The position numbers and the translations under genes were made by a program. This document shows positions 41,980-51,205 of a stretch of 64,000 nt of DNA, in pieces. This stretch comes from Symbiobacterium sp040797425 (GTDB taxonomy: Bacteria; Bacillota; Sulfobacillia; Symbiobacteriales; Symbiobacteriaceae), in the NCBI RefSeq assembly GCF_040797425.1, contig NZ_JBFNEH010000008.1, positions 24,055-88,054 on the forward strand, written 5' to 3'. The notes under the pieces were generated by a model that saw nothing but the letters and a program-made list of their open reading frames with translations, had not been told where the DNA came from and searched no databases. Each line of letters starts with the position of its first letter. Positions within the stretch are counted from its first letter, which is position 1.

Positions 41980-44900
41980 TCAAGTATCCAACAGCTTGAG
42001 CCGGTTCACCGTGACGGAGACATGCCCGCCCCGCCGATCGACCCGCCCCAGCGCAGCCAGCGGCGGGCGCGGGTCGGTGAAGATCAGGTGACCGTAGCGC
42101 TGGTAAACATCTTCAAACACCGTGAGATCCACCAGCCCCGTCTCGTCCTCCAGCGAGAGGAAGACGACGATCTTGCCCGACCGGGTCGGCGGTCGGTGCG
42201 GGCACACCGGAAGGCCAGCCACCTTCACCAGTTCGCCCGCCCGCCGCCGTCGCACCTCCGCCGCGGGGAGGTACCCTTCCCGGTCCAGCTTTTCCCGCAC
42301 GAAGCGCATGAAGTGCGTGCGGACCATCAGCCCGGTGAGCTCGTACTCCTTCAGGTAGCGCTCGGCCGGGCTGAAGTCGGCGATGGCGGGGACTCCCGTT
42401 GTCACGCCCCACAACTCTGCGGCCTGTTCGGGCCGCGGCGCTGCGCCCGGCGCGTCCCGGCCCGGAACCCCGGGCCAGTCGCCGTCCAGCAGCGTGACCT
42501 GCTCCGCCCCCCGCTCCTGCCGGAGCCGCTCCGCCTCCAGCAGGCGGGCCACCTGCCAGAGCGCCGCCCGCCGGTTGGGCTCGAGCCGGTCGAAGGCGCC
42601 GGCCAGCACCAGGGCCTCCAGCGGCCCCCGCTGCAGCCGGCCTTCGGTCCGGCGCACCAGGTCCGCCAGCGACCGAAACTCCTGTGCGCCCCGGGCCGCC
42701 ACAATCGCCGCGGCAACCGGCTCCCCCACCCCTTTCACCGCCTTCAGGCCGATGCGGATCGCCTTGCCCGTGGCCGGGTATTCGGGGGCGAAGGGCTCCG
42801 TCCCCCAGAAGGCCATCCACGCCTCCGGCGTCCACTCCTCCACGGTGAACGCCGCGTCGGAACGGTTGATGTCCACCGGCAGGAGGCCCACCCCGCGCCG
42901 CCGGGCCTCCACCGCCAGGGTGTTGATGGGGTAGTAGCCCATCGGGATTGCGGACATGATCGCGGCGAAGTACTCCGCCGGGTAGTGGCGCACGAGGTAG
43001 GCGGTCTTGTAGGCCGTGTTGGCGAACGCCGCGGCATGCGCCTCGCAGAAACCGTACGAAGCGTAGCCCTGGATGTAGGAGAAAATGGTGTCGGCCACCG
43101 CCGGCTCCACCCCGGCCGCAGCCGCCTTCTGGCGGAAGAGGCGGCCGATGGCCTCCATGTCCTCCTTATTGCGGGCGTGGGTCATCACCCGGCGCAACTG
43201 GTCCGCCTCGCCGGGGGTGAAGCCGGCGATCGCCGTGGCGATCTCGATCACCTGCTCCTGGAAGAGCACCACGCCGTAGGTCTTCTCGAGGATGGGCTTC
43301 AGCTTGGGGTGCAGGTAGGTGACCTCCTCCTCCCCGTGGCGGCGGGCGAGAAAAGGCTCCACCATGTTCCCCTTGATCGGCCCGGGGCGGATGATGGCCA
43401 CCGAGGCGACGATGTCCTCGAACCGGTCGGGCTTCAGCCGGGCCTGCAGGGCCCGCTGCGCCGGCGACTCCAGCTGGAAAACGCCGATGGACTCGCCCAC
43501 GCCCAGCATCTCGTAGGTGGCCCGGTCGCCGTGAGGGATCTGCTCGTAGTCCAGGTCGCCGATGGCACGCACCGCGTCGTCGATGGCCGCAAACGTCCGC
43601 AGCGAGAGCAGGTCCAGCTTCACCAGCCCCAGGTCCTCCGCGTACTCCTTGTCGAACTGGCAGACCACCTGCCCCTTGGCGGCCATCTGCAGCGGCGTCA
43701 CCTCCAGGAGCGGCCGGCGGGAGATGACCAGCCCGCCCAGATGGGTGCCGATGAAGCGAGGAAAACGGGCAATCCGCTCCGCCGCCTGGACCAGCTGCTC
43801 GAACTTGTGCCAGGGAATGCCCGACTGGCGCAGTTCGGGATAGCGGCTGATGATGGTGAGGATCTCGTCGGCTCCGACATGCCAGGGGATCCGCTTGGCC
43901 AGGAAGTCCAGCTCCGCCTCCTGGAAGCCCATCGCCTTGCCCAGGTCCCGCACCGCCGAGCGGGCCTGGAACGTGTTGTAGGTGCAGACCGAGGCCACGT
44001 GGTCGGCCCCGTACTTACGGTAGACGTACGCCGCGACCTCGTCGCGCCGGCGGGCGTCAAAGTCGATGTCGATGTCGGGCTTCTCGGCCCGCTCCAGCGA
44101 CATGAAGCGCTCGAAGAGCAGGCCGCGCTCGATCGCGTCCACGTCGGTGATGAAAAGGCAGTAGGCCACCGCCGAGTCGGCGGCCGAGCCCCGTCCGGCG
44201 CAGCGAATGCCCCGCTCCCGGGCGAAGCGGACCACGTCCCAGACCAGCAGGAAGTAGTCCTCGTAGCCCAGCCGGGTGATGATGGCCAGTTCGTGCTCGA
44301 GCCGGCGCCGGACCCGCTCGGTGATGCGCCCGTAGCGGCGGGCTGCCCCGTCGTAGACCAGGCGCGTGAGGTAGGCGGCGGGGTGCGACCCGTCGGGCGT
44401 CTGGAACTCGGGATAGAGCCGGGCGTGCAGGTCCAGCACCGGCCGGCACTGCTCAGCGATGGCGAGGGTGTTCTTCACCGCCTCCGGGAAATCCCGGAAG
44501 TGTTCGGCCATCACCTCCGGCGGCTTCAGGTAGCGCTGGTCGTTCAGCGGCCGCTCCGGGTGGGGCTGGTCGATCCGGGTGAGCGTGCGGACGCAGGTGA
44601 GCAGGTCGTGGACGAAAAACTCTTCGCGCGTGCGGTGGTGCACGTTGCCCGTGGCCACCAGCGGCAGGCCGAGGGCCTCGCCCAGGTCGCGTAAAGCGCG
44701 GTTCAGGGCCCGCTCGCCGGGCAGCCGCTCGTCGTGCAGCTCCAGGTAGAAGCGGCCGGGGAACCAGGCGGCGTAGCGCCGGGCCGCGGCCTCCGCCTCG
44801 GCCAGCCGCCCCCGGAGGATCAGAGACGGAATCTCGCCCCGCCGGCAGCCCGAGAGCGCGATCAGCCCGTCGGTGTCGTGGGTCAGGGCCGACAGGGGGC

Positions 44901-45264
44901 ACGCCGGCTGGAGCCGGTCGTGGTTCGGGGCGAGGGCGAACATCGCCCCCGGCGCGGAGCGGGGCTCGTGTCCCAGGTGTGCGGCGGTGATCAGCCGGTT
45001 CAGGTTGGCGTAGCCCTTCGGCCCGGTGGCCAGCAGCGTGAGGTGGTGGCCGCCCTCCAGGGTGAGCTCGGCACCCTGGATCGGCTGGATACCGGCCTCC
45101 TGGGCCTTGCGCTGGAAGCGCACCGCCCCCGACACGTTGTTGTGGTCGGTGAGCGCCAGGGCCGGCATGCCCTGCAGGGCTGCCTCGGCGATCAGGTCGT
45201 CCAGCCGGGAGGCGCCGTCGAGGAACGAAAACGGCGAGTGCACGTGCAGGTGGACGAAGCTCAT
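41980..45264 (-). CDS. dnaE2: Error-prone DNA polymerase III alpha subunit DnaE2/ImuC
   Basis: The 1094-residue product starts MSFVHLHVHSPFSFLDG after GAAGGGGGTG. The PHP domain (1-280) is followed by the polymerase domain, with GRGSAADSAVAYCL and the catalytic Asp pair in KPDIDIDFDARRRDEV, and the third Asp near LVKLDLLSLRTF. A helix-hairpin-helix and an OB domain (VDLTVFEDVYQRYG) end the protein. Length and context (ImuB-like gene and DUF6504 upstream) fit the DnaE2 branch used for SOS mutagenic repair rather than the replicative DnaE1 or PolC. Confidence 0.9.
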   Translation of the reverse strand: MSFVHLHVHSPFSFLDGASRLDDLIAEAALQGMPALALTDHNNVSGAVRFQRKAQEAGIQPIQGAELTLEGGHHLTLLATGPKGYANLNRLITAAHLGHEPRSAPGAMFALAPNHDRLQPACPLSALTHDTDGLIALSGCRRGEIPSLILRGRLAEAEAAARRYAAWFPGRFYLELHDERLPGERALNRALRDLGEALGLPLVATGNVHHRTREEFFVHDLLTCVRTLTRIDQPHPERPLNDQRYLKPPEVMAEHFRDFPEAVKNTLAIAEQCRPVLDLHARLYPEFQTPDGSHPAAYLTRLVYDGAARRYGRITERVRRRLEHELAIITRLGYEDYFLLVWDVVRFARERGIRCAGRGSAADSAVAYCLFITDVDAIERGLLFERFMSLERAEKPDIDIDFDARRRDEVAAYVYRKYGADHVASVCTYNTFQARSAVRDLGKAMGFQEAELDFLAKRIPWHVGADEILTIISRYPELRQSGIPWHKFEQLVQAAERIARFPRFIGTHLGGLVISRRPLLEVTPLQMAAKGQVVCQFDKEYAEDLGLVKLDLLSLRTFAAIDDAVRAIGDLDYEQIPHGDRATYEMLGVGESIGVFQLESPAQRALQARLKPDRFEDIVASVAIIRPGPIKGNMVEPFLARRHGEEEVTYLHPKLKPILEKTYGVVLFQEQVIEIATAIAGFTPGEADQLRRVMTHARNKEDMEAIGRLFRQKAAAAGVEPAVADTIFSYIQGYASYGFCEAHAAAFANTAYKTAYLVRHYPAEYFAAIMSAIPMGYYPINTLAVEARRRGVGLLPVDINRSDAAFTVEEWTPEAWMAFWGTEPFAPEYPATGKAIRIGLKAVKGVGEPVAAAIVAARGAQEFRSLADLVRRTEGRLQRGPLEALVLAGAFDRLEPNRRAALWQVARLLEAERLRQERGAEQVTLLDGDWPGVPGRDAPGAAPRPEQAAELWGVTTGVPAIADFSPAERYLKEYELTGLMVRTHFMRFVREKLDREGYLPAAEVRRRRAGELVKVAGLPVCPHRPPTRSGKIVVFLSLEDETGLVDLTVFEDVYQRYGHLIFTDPRPPLAALGRVDRRGGHVSVTVNRLKLLDT

Positions 45265-45368
45265 GGACGGTACACCCCCTTCGCGCACGGTTCCCCGATT
45301 GAAGCGCAGGTACCACCGGGGCAGCGGGGCTCGGCGCCACGGCCGCGTGAACAGCGGTAATGCTCCTC

Positions 45369-45422
45369 GGCGGACGGGCGTGCTCGCTGCGCAGTTCGCT
45401 CCGCTGCGCCGCACCGTCCGCC
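45369..45422 (-). other. Nested hairpin in the dnaE2 leader
   Basis: GGCGGACGG (45369-45377) pairs with CCGTCCGCC (45414-45422), and inside it GCGCAG (45389-45394) pairs with CTGCGC (45404-45409). It lies in the 297-bp gap between the DUF6504 gene and dnaE2. It could attenuate read-through or be a terminator. I see nothing else in the gap. Confidence 0.4.
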
Positions 45423-45561
45423 TGCGGAGTTTCGAACTGGTGGCCGGAACGCGCCTTCGCCCCCGCTGCCCCGGCTGCTGCCACGTACTGCCTGCGCCTC
45501 GTGCAACCGGGCCGAGTGGTTGCGCTCCCCGCGGCGCCGTACCCCCATTCCGGAAGGCACG

Positions 45562-45810
45562 TCAGTCGTACGCTTTATAGAGCAGCCAGCGCTGCTCACG
45601 GGGGATGAAGTTCAGCTCGAAGAGGCCGCCGCGCTCGGTGGCGACCCGGTAGGCGATCAGAGCGGGCTCCTGCTCCCACCAGCGGCCGGTCTCCATCCAG
45701 GTGTCCAGCACGGCCCGGACCCGCTCCCGCCCGCCGGCGAAGCGGAAGGCGGCGGGCAGCCCATCGGGGCCGGTCGCCACCTCCACCGGCTGGTTGATGA
45801 TGCGCGACAT
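45562..45810 (-). CDS. DUF6504 family protein
   Basis: The 82-residue product starts MSRIINQPVEVATGPDG, five bases after the ImuB stop. Features are AAFRFAGGRERVRAVLDTWMETGRWW and a Tyr/Arg-rich second half (FELNFIPREQRWLLYKAYD). This matches DUF6504, small proteins commonly encoded with DnaE2 and ImuB. The role in the mutasome is unknown. Confidence 0.8.
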   Translation of the reverse strand: MSRIINQPVEVATGPDGLPAAFRFAGGRERVRAVLDTWMETGRWWEQEPALIAYRVATERGGLFELNFIPREQRWLLYKAYD

Positions 45811-45815
45811 GGCCC

Positions 45816-47150
45816 TCACGCCTCCCGCGACCAGCGGTAGGGATCGGCGTACTGGAGCATCTGTTCCCGCCAGGAAGGCGGGGTGCGCGGCCCCAGGCCG
45901 ATCACCCGCGCCGGGAAGCGCTGGTGCAACAGCGCCAGGGCCCCCTCGATCCGCTCCTGCCGCTCCCGGCGCAGCCGGTCGTCCCACAGCTCCATCTGCC
46001 GCCAGTCCACGGGGCCGATCAGCCCCACCTCGGCGGTGACCGCCGTCACCTCCACCGGCTCCCCGAGGCCGTCCAGCACCTGGGCCAGCAGGCCGTGCAG
46101 CCCCTGCTCGATCGGGTAGGCGGTGTGCCGCAGCCGGGGCAGGGTCCGCTCGGCGTGCAGCACCCGCCCGTCGGCCAGCTCCAGGATCAGGCCCACCTGC
46201 TGGCAGCCCTCGCCCCGCCGGTCCAGCTGTGCGGCCAGCCGCGCGGCCGAGCGGCTCAGCTCCCGCTCCAACGGATCCCGGTCCCGCACGCCGCCGGCCA
46301 GTTCCGTGCGGCGCGCCAGCCGCCGGGGCGGGTAGGCCGGCTTCACCGGCTCCGGGTCGATCCCCCGGCTCCAGCGGGAGACCAGCCGCCCCTGGGGTCC
46401 CAGCTGCCGCACCCACTCGTCCTCGCTCACCCGCGCCGCCTCGCCGATGCGGGTGAGCCCCAACTGGTGCAGGCGGCGGCGCACGTCGGGCGGGCAGGGC
46501 AGGTAGCCGATGGGCAGGGGCGCCAGGAAGCGGGCCTCCTCGCCCGGCCGCACGATCGCGATCTGCGGCGCCAGGCCGCCCGCCGGCGAGCCATCCGCCC
46601 GCCGGGGCGAGACCAGCCGCACACCGACCAGCCGCAGCGGCGCCGTGCCCGGGCGCCGCCCCAGGAACTCCTCCCGCAGCGCCCGGGCCGCCGCCCGGGC
46701 CACCAGGCGGGAGGTACCGACGCCGGCGAAGGCGATAAAGCCGAAGGCAGAAGCGGCATCCGCAATGGCCGCCACCTCCTGCTCCAGCTGCCGGAGCGCC
46801 TCGCCGGACAGCTCCCCGGGGCCGCCGGGCTGCGGCAGGCCCAGCAGCACCTGATGGGGCTCCACCGGCTCGACGTAGGGCGTGTGGGCCAGGCAGCGGT
46901 CCCAGAAGGCGCGGGCGCGGGCCGCGACGTCCACGTCCGCCCAGTCGACCTGTGCCGCCCGCGGGACGTCCCGCAGCACCTGGCGGGCCGGGCTTCCCAG
47001 CTGCAGGCCCGCCGCAAAGGCCTCCCGGCAGCCATCGAAGGCCCTGCCCTCGCGCAGGACCACCACCGGCCGCCCCTCCTCCACGAGCCCGGCCGCGCGG
47101 GCAGCGGCGGCGTAGAGACCCCGGATCTCCACCCAGCAGACCCACTGCAT
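45816..47150 (-). CDS. imuB: ImuB-like Y-family polymerase homolog
   Basis: The 444-residue product starts MQWVCWVEIRGLYAAAARAAG after GGGGGGAG. It follows the Y-family layout: an N-terminal palm/fingers (VVLREGRAFDGCREAFAAG), FGFIAFAGVGTSRLVARAAAR, a HhH thumb (LHQLGLTRIGEAARV), and a little-finger domain. The acidic catalytic residues normally in DxD and SIDE motifs are absent (VEIRGL, VEPVEPHQVLL), as in ImuB, which is a non-catalytic hub for DnaE2 recruitment. A LexA-type box lies 60 bases upstream. No imuA gene is seen next to it. Confidence 0.85.
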   Translation of the reverse strand: MQWVCWVEIRGLYAAAARAAGLVEEGRPVVVLREGRAFDGCREAFAAGLQLGSPARQVLRDVPRAAQVDWADVDVAARARAFWDRCLAHTPYVEPVEPHQVLLGLPQPGGPGELSGEALRQLEQEVAAIADAASAFGFIAFAGVGTSRLVARAAARALREEFLGRRPGTAPLRLVGVRLVSPRRADGSPAGGLAPQIAIVRPGEEARFLAPLPIGYLPCPPDVRRRLHQLGLTRIGEAARVSEDEWVRQLGPQGRLVSRWSRGIDPEPVKPAYPPRRLARRTELAGGVRDRDPLERELSRSAARLAAQLDRRGEGCQQVGLILELADGRVLHAERTLPRLRHTAYPIEQGLHGLLAQVLDGLGEPVEVTAVTAEVGLIGPVDWRQMELWDDRLRRERQERIEGALALLHQRFPARVIGLGPRTPPSWREQMLQYADPYRWSREA

Positions 47151-47209
47151 GGCGCTCCCCCCGACCCTCGGATATCGCTGAAATTGCCATATGTCGAACA
47201 TATAGTCGC

Positions 47210-47223
47210 CAAACACTCGTTCG
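47210..47223 (-). promoter_or_regulatory. LexA (SOS) box before imuB
   Basis: On the minus strand CGAACGAGTGTTTG matches the Gram-positive LexA consensus CGAAC-N4-GTTCG at 9 of 10 arm positions, and the spacer fits RNRY. It is about 60 bases before imuB in the 327-bp gap shared with the glycosyltransferase gene. The rest of that gap holds an ATATG/CATAT dyad (47190-47205) and a repeated TACCGGTTCC near 47430-47450. Confidence 0.75.
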
Positions 47224-47477
47224 TGGCGTACGTATATTCTATTTCCCCTTGCCGGCGAAGTCAAGGGGAGGTACCCGAGTACCAGGAAAAGCAGATTGAC
47301 GCCCACCGGCGCCGGCGCTAAACTTCTACGGGGTTGCAGAGCATGCCAATTTCCCCCAGTTTCCGTTTCCCCCCTTGCCTCTATATTTCCGCGTCGCCGG
47401 GCGCCCCGGCGCACGGCGACCGGATCCTGGTACCGGTTCCTGATACCGGTTCCCACAACCAAGGAGGCCAGTCGATT

Positions 47478-49397
47478 GTGAGTACCGCTCAGTTGCTTTA
47501 CGTCACCCTCATCCTCATCTACACCGTGCTATTCCTCTTCTTCACCCGCATCCTCTACCTCAGGTACTACGCCAACCACAACTACTACGAAAAGCGACCG
47601 ACGGGACTCTCCCTGCAGTACCTCGCCCGCCTGGCCGCCAGCCAGGGCCGTGACCTGCCCCGCTTCACCATCTTCATCCCCGCACGCAACGAGGCCGCTG
47701 TCATCGCACGCACCATCGACCACATGGCCCGGCTCCACTACTCGCCCGACCACTATGAGATCCTGGTCGTCACCGACGAGAAAGAGGCGATGGCCGCGCA
47801 GAACACTCGCGCAGCCATCACCGATCACTTGACCCGGCTCCTGACCGAAGAGACCGAATGGGACGGCACCGAGCAGGAGGAGGAGACCCTGCTGGCCCTC
47901 CTCGCCCGCCTGGCCGTGGAGGAGGCGAACCCCGACGCCCTGCGCCCCCTCACACTGCCCGAGCAGACCGCCGCCCTCTACGAGACCGCCCGCACCCTCC
48001 TCCGGACGAAGGGCAAGACCGACGCCCAGGAGATCCGGGCGCTGCTCCAGCGGGTGGCTCCCCGCCTGCAGGGGCGCCAGCTCGACCAGCTCTGCCCGGC
48101 CACCATCGCCCTGGCCATCCCGCTCATCGAACTGCTGCTCCGGCTGGAGCGGAAGGATGACCCGGGCCTGGTTCACCACCTGCTCGCCCGGGCGGCCCAG
48201 GCGGACCGGCCGCTCACCCAGAACGTGCTGGCGAACCTCTCTACCGCTGCGGAGCGGCGCCTGGCCGTGCTCCTCCGCCGCGAGTCCGCCGCCGAGCTGC
48301 GCCGGCGCATCGCGGAGGCCTTCCAGGTCGCCCAGCCCACCACCCAGGAGATCGTGGAACGCAAGCGTCTGGAGTTTGCGGCTCACCGCGACATGCCCGC
48401 CCTCCGGCACGTGCAGGTGCCCTACGACTTCGACGGCCGCCTGGACGGCGAGTGCACCGGCCACGAGGTCCCGTCCACCAAGGGCCGGGCCCTCAACTGG
48501 GCCTTCCGCTTCGCCGATCCCAGGAGCGAACTCTGGGGGTTCTACGACGCCGAGTCCCGCCCCGACCCCGACGTGCTGCGCTACGTGGCCTGGCGCCGCC
48601 TCACGGCCGGCGAAAGCTTCCAGATCGCCCAGGGTCCGGTCTACCAGATCCGCAACTTCTGGCAGACCGGTGCGATCTCGAAGATCGCCGGCATCTTCCA
48701 GGCGATCTCCCACGAGTGGCAGATGCCCTGGCAGCTCCGAGAGATTCCCTTCATCGGCGGCACCAACATCTTCGCCACCCGCGACCTGATCCTGCGCATC
48801 GGCGGCTTCGATCCCACGGTGCTCACCGAGGACATGGAACTCGGCGCCCGGGCCTGGCTCAAGGGCGACGCCTGGCCCGAGTTCCTGCCCTACGCCTCCT
48901 CCGAGCAGACCCCGCCCACCTACCGGGGCTTCTTCCGCCAGCGGCTCCGCTGGGGCTCGGGCTACCTGCAGGTCTATGAGAAGATCAAGCACGACCTCTC
49001 CGCCCCGGCGGACAAGCGCCACTACCTCCTGCGCATCTACTGGTGGCGGGGGCCCTTCGCCTGGACCCTGTTCCAGCTGATCGCCTTCCTGCCCCTGATT
49101 GCCCTTCCGCTGGGGCTCGCCGGCCACCTCGACTACGAGGCGGTTCCCGAGTGGGTGAGCGGCATCGTCTCCACCTTCGCCCCGTGCTACCTCATCTTCA
49201 CCATCGCCTGCTTTTTCCACTATCGCCGCTTCATGGACCCCGCTCCCCGGAAAGTGCAGACCACCGGCTTCGCGCAGATTTTCCTACTGCCCATCTCCGC
49301 CTTCTTCCTGCCGCTCCCGTACTCGGCCTCTCTGCTGCTGAGGCTCCTGCACAGGGAGCCCAAGTCCTGGGTGAAGACGCCGCGCACCCGCGAGTGA
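47478..49397 (+). CDS. Family 2 glycosyltransferase with a large helical insertion
   Basis: The 639-residue product starts at GTG (VSTAQLLYVTLI) with AAGGAGG 10 bases upstream. An N-terminal membrane helix (about 5-25) precedes the GT-A domain: TIFIPARNEAAVIARTID and YEILVVTDEKEA. The next expected element, GRALNWAFRFADP and the DxD-like FYDAESRPDPD (357-365), comes only after about 190 extra, mostly helical residues (about 112-300). TEDMELGARA and RQRLRWGSGYLQ complete a processive-type active site. Four C-terminal membrane helices follow. It may make or export an envelope polysaccharide. Confidence 0.85.
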   Translation: MSTAQLLYVTLILIYTVLFLFFTRILYLRYYANHNYYEKRPTGLSLQYLARLAASQGRDLPRFTIFIPARNEAAVIARTIDHMARLHYSPDHYEILVVTDEKEAMAAQNTRAAITDHLTRLLTEETEWDGTEQEEETLLALLARLAVEEANPDALRPLTLPEQTAALYETARTLLRTKGKTDAQEIRALLQRVAPRLQGRQLDQLCPATIALAIPLIELLLRLERKDDPGLVHHLLARAAQADRPLTQNVLANLSTAAERRLAVLLRRESAAELRRRIAEAFQVAQPTTQEIVERKRLEFAAHRDMPALRHVQVPYDFDGRLDGECTGHEVPSTKGRALNWAFRFADPRSELWGFYDAESRPDPDVLRYVAWRRLTAGESFQIAQGPVYQIRNFWQTGAISKIAGIFQAISHEWQMPWQLREIPFIGGTNIFATRDLILRIGGFDPTVLTEDMELGARAWLKGDAWPEFLPYASSEQTPPTYRGFFRQRLRWGSGYLQVYEKIKHDLSAPADKRHYLLRIYWWRGPFAWTLFQLIAFLPLIALPLGLAGHLDYEAVPEWVSGIVSTFAPCYLIFTIACFFHYRRFMDPAPRKVQTTGFAQIFLLPISAFFLPLPYSASLLLRLLHREPKSWVKTPRTRE

Positions 49398-49472
49398 TCC
49401 GCGTGCCTCGCCCGCGGAGGCCGCATCGCCTGCCCCCCTTGCACGGTCTAAACTGGTACTTCCAACCAGTGA

Positions 49473-49492
49473 GGCCCGGCGCCTGCCGGGCC
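49473..49492 (+). terminator. Hairpin between glycosyltransferase and flavin reductase genes
   Basis: GGCCCGGC/GCCGGGCC around GCCT, preceded by a second small hairpin ACTGGT/ACCAGT (49452-49470). It lies 75 bases past the glycosyltransferase stop and just before the next ribosome-binding region. Confidence 0.5.
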
Positions 49493-49520
49493 GGAGGGTG
49501 CAAAGTGGGGGACATCTGCC

Positions 49521-50006
49521 ATGACCGCGTTTGACAGCCGAACCTTTCGGGATGCCCTGGGCCAGTTCCTGACGGGGGTGACCATAGTCACCGCAGCGGC
49601 GCCAGACGGCACGCCGGTGGGCCTCACGGTGAACTCCTTCACCTCGGTCTCGCTGGACCCGCCCCTGGTGCTCTTCTGCATCGACAAGCGGTCCGGGTCT
49701 TACGCCGCCCTCGTGGGGGCACCCGGTTACGCCGTCCACATCCTGGGCAGCGACCAGGCCGAACTCTCGCAGCGGTTCGCCACGCGGGGGGCGGACCGGT
49801 TCGCCGGCCTCACCTACACCCGGGGCCTCTACGGCGCGCCGATTCTGCCCGGCGCCGTGGCGCTGCTCGAGTGCCGCACCGTCCAGCGGGTCGACGCCGG
49901 CGACCACACAATCCTCATCGGACAGGTGGAGCGGCTCGACCCCGGCGACCGCACCCGGAGGCCGCTGGGCTACCTTCGGGGGCGCTACACCACCGTCGCA
50001 GAATGA
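49521..50006 (+). CDS. Flavin reductase-like FMN-binding protein
   Basis: The 161-residue product has the split-barrel flavin reductase fold: FRDALGQFLTGVTIVTAAAP, GLTVNSFTSVSLDPPLVLFC (FMN-binding), VHILGSDQAELSQRFA, and DHTILIGQVERLDPG near the end. The family reduces FMN or FAD with NAD(P)H, often for a partner monooxygenase. No partner gene is seen nearby. A GTGGGGG site lies about 8 bases before the ATG. Confidence 0.9.
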   Translation: MTAFDSRTFRDALGQFLTGVTIVTAAAPDGTPVGLTVNSFTSVSLDPPLVLFCIDKRSGSYAALVGAPGYAVHILGSDQAELSQRFATRGADRFAGLTYTRGLYGAPILPGAVALLECRTVQRVDAGDHTILIGQVERLDPGDRTRRPLGYLRGRYTTVAE

Positions 50007-50008
50007 CC

Positions 50009-50044
50009 CATCGGGTGTGCCTGCCGCCGCAGGCACACCCGATG
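50009..50044. terminator. Bidirectional terminator flavin reductase/RluD
   Basis: CATCGGGTGTGCCTGC and its exact complement form a 16-bp stem with a CGCC loop. The plus strand continues CGTTTC. It sits between two convergent stops. Confidence 0.85.
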
Positions 50045-50049
50045 CGTTT

Positions 50050-51021
50050 CTAGGCAGTGCCCTCGCCCGCATCCAGCCGCGCCACCAGGTCGGCGAGATC
50101 CGGCGGCAGGGGAGACGTAAAGTGCAGGAACTCCCCGCTCACGGGATGGGTGAGCGCAAGGCTCGCCGCGTGCAGGGCCTGCCGGCCGATGAGCCGCCGG
50201 CTGCCCCCGTAGAGTTCGTCCCCTAGCAGGGGGTGACCCAGGTAGGCCATGTGGACCCGGATCTGGTGCGTCCGCCCCGTCTCCAGCCTGAGCTCCAGCA
50301 TGGTGGCCCCCCGCCAGCGGCGCAGCACCCGCCAGTGGGTAACCGCCGGCTGGCCCGCCGCGGTCCACTCCTCCCGGAGCACCCGGCCCGCCGCCTCCGC
50401 CTCGGCGAGGAGCCGCTCCTGCTCGGGGGTGCGGGGGCCCTCGGCCACCTCCCGCGCCACCGGATGGCCCCAGACCCGCCGGAGCGGCCGGTCCACCGTG
50501 CCGGAGTCGGCCGCCACCACCCCTTCCACCAGGGCAACGTAGCAGCGGTCCAGCTTGTGCCGCTCCAGCTCCCGGGCGAGCAGGCTGGCCACGGCCGGCT
50601 CCTTGGCGAAGAGCACCAGGCCGGACGTCTCCCGGTCGATGCGCTGCACCGGCCGCGCCACGGGATCGGCGCCCGACCGGAGCAGGTGGTAGGCCACCCC
50701 GTTGGCCAGAGTCCCGGACACGTAGTCCCGCACCGGGTGGACCACCATTCCCGCCGGCTTGTCCACCACCAGCAGGTAGGGGTCCTCGTAGACCACCTGG
50801 ATCGGCACCGGCTCGGGCGTCACCCGCCCCTCCTGGGCGACCCGGATTTCGACCACCTCACCGCCGGAGAGCACGTGGCTCGTCCGGACAGGCTGGCCAT
50901 CCACCAGGAGCCCGCCGCTCACCTTCGCCCGGCGCACCAGGGAGTGCGAGAGCTTCAGCCGGTCGAACAGATACTGGCTCAGCCGCATGCCCCGGGCCTC
51001 GGGCTCTACCTGAAACCGCAT
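50050..51021 (-). CDS. RluD-family pseudouridine synthase
   Basis: The 323-residue product starts MRFQVEPEARGMRLSQYL after GAGGTGA. An S4 domain (about 12-70) is followed by the catalytic domain with VVDKPAGMVVHP, the active-site Asp in RPVQRIDRETSGL, and ETGRTHQIRVHMAYLGHPL. The usual RLDRDTSG is here RIDRETSG, conservative changes that keep Asp. It modifies rRNA or tRNA uridines. It is divergent from the second LCP gene. Confidence 0.93.
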   Translation of the reverse strand: MRFQVEPEARGMRLSQYLFDRLKLSHSLVRRAKVSGGLLVDGQPVRTSHVLSGGEVVEIRVAQEGRVTPEPVPIQVVYEDPYLLVVDKPAGMVVHPVRDYVSGTLANGVAYHLLRSGADPVARPVQRIDRETSGLVLFAKEPAVASLLARELERHKLDRCYVALVEGVVAADSGTVDRPLRRVWGHPVAREVAEGPRTPEQERLLAEAEAAGRVLREEWTAAGQPAVTHWRVLRRWRGATMLELRLETGRTHQIRVHMAYLGHPLLGDELYGGSRRLIGRQALHAASLALTHPVSGEFLHFTSPLPPDLADLVARLDAGEGTA

Positions 51022-51205
51022 GCGCTCACCTCGAGTGGGCGTACGCGCAGGCCCGCGCGTCGCCTGAGTTATTCCCACGGCGGCGCCCCCGCGCAAGCGA
51101 CCCGGAAGACGCCGCCCTTACCAGAAACATCCGGGTACCGGACCGGCGTGGCCCTCACCGCACGGGGGGATACATACAATACCCCCGTGGAAAGGAGTCC
51201 GCGCC

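Noticed and set aside
42022..44694. 890-codon open frame on the plus strand
   Set aside because: It is the antisense shadow of dnaE2, with no recognisable domain or start signal.
51165..51172. CATACAAT as a sigma-E promoter for the second LCP gene
   Set aside because: The -10 match is exact, but no -35 element lies 13-15 bases upstream, and the sequence is the loop of a GGGGG/CCCCC dyad.
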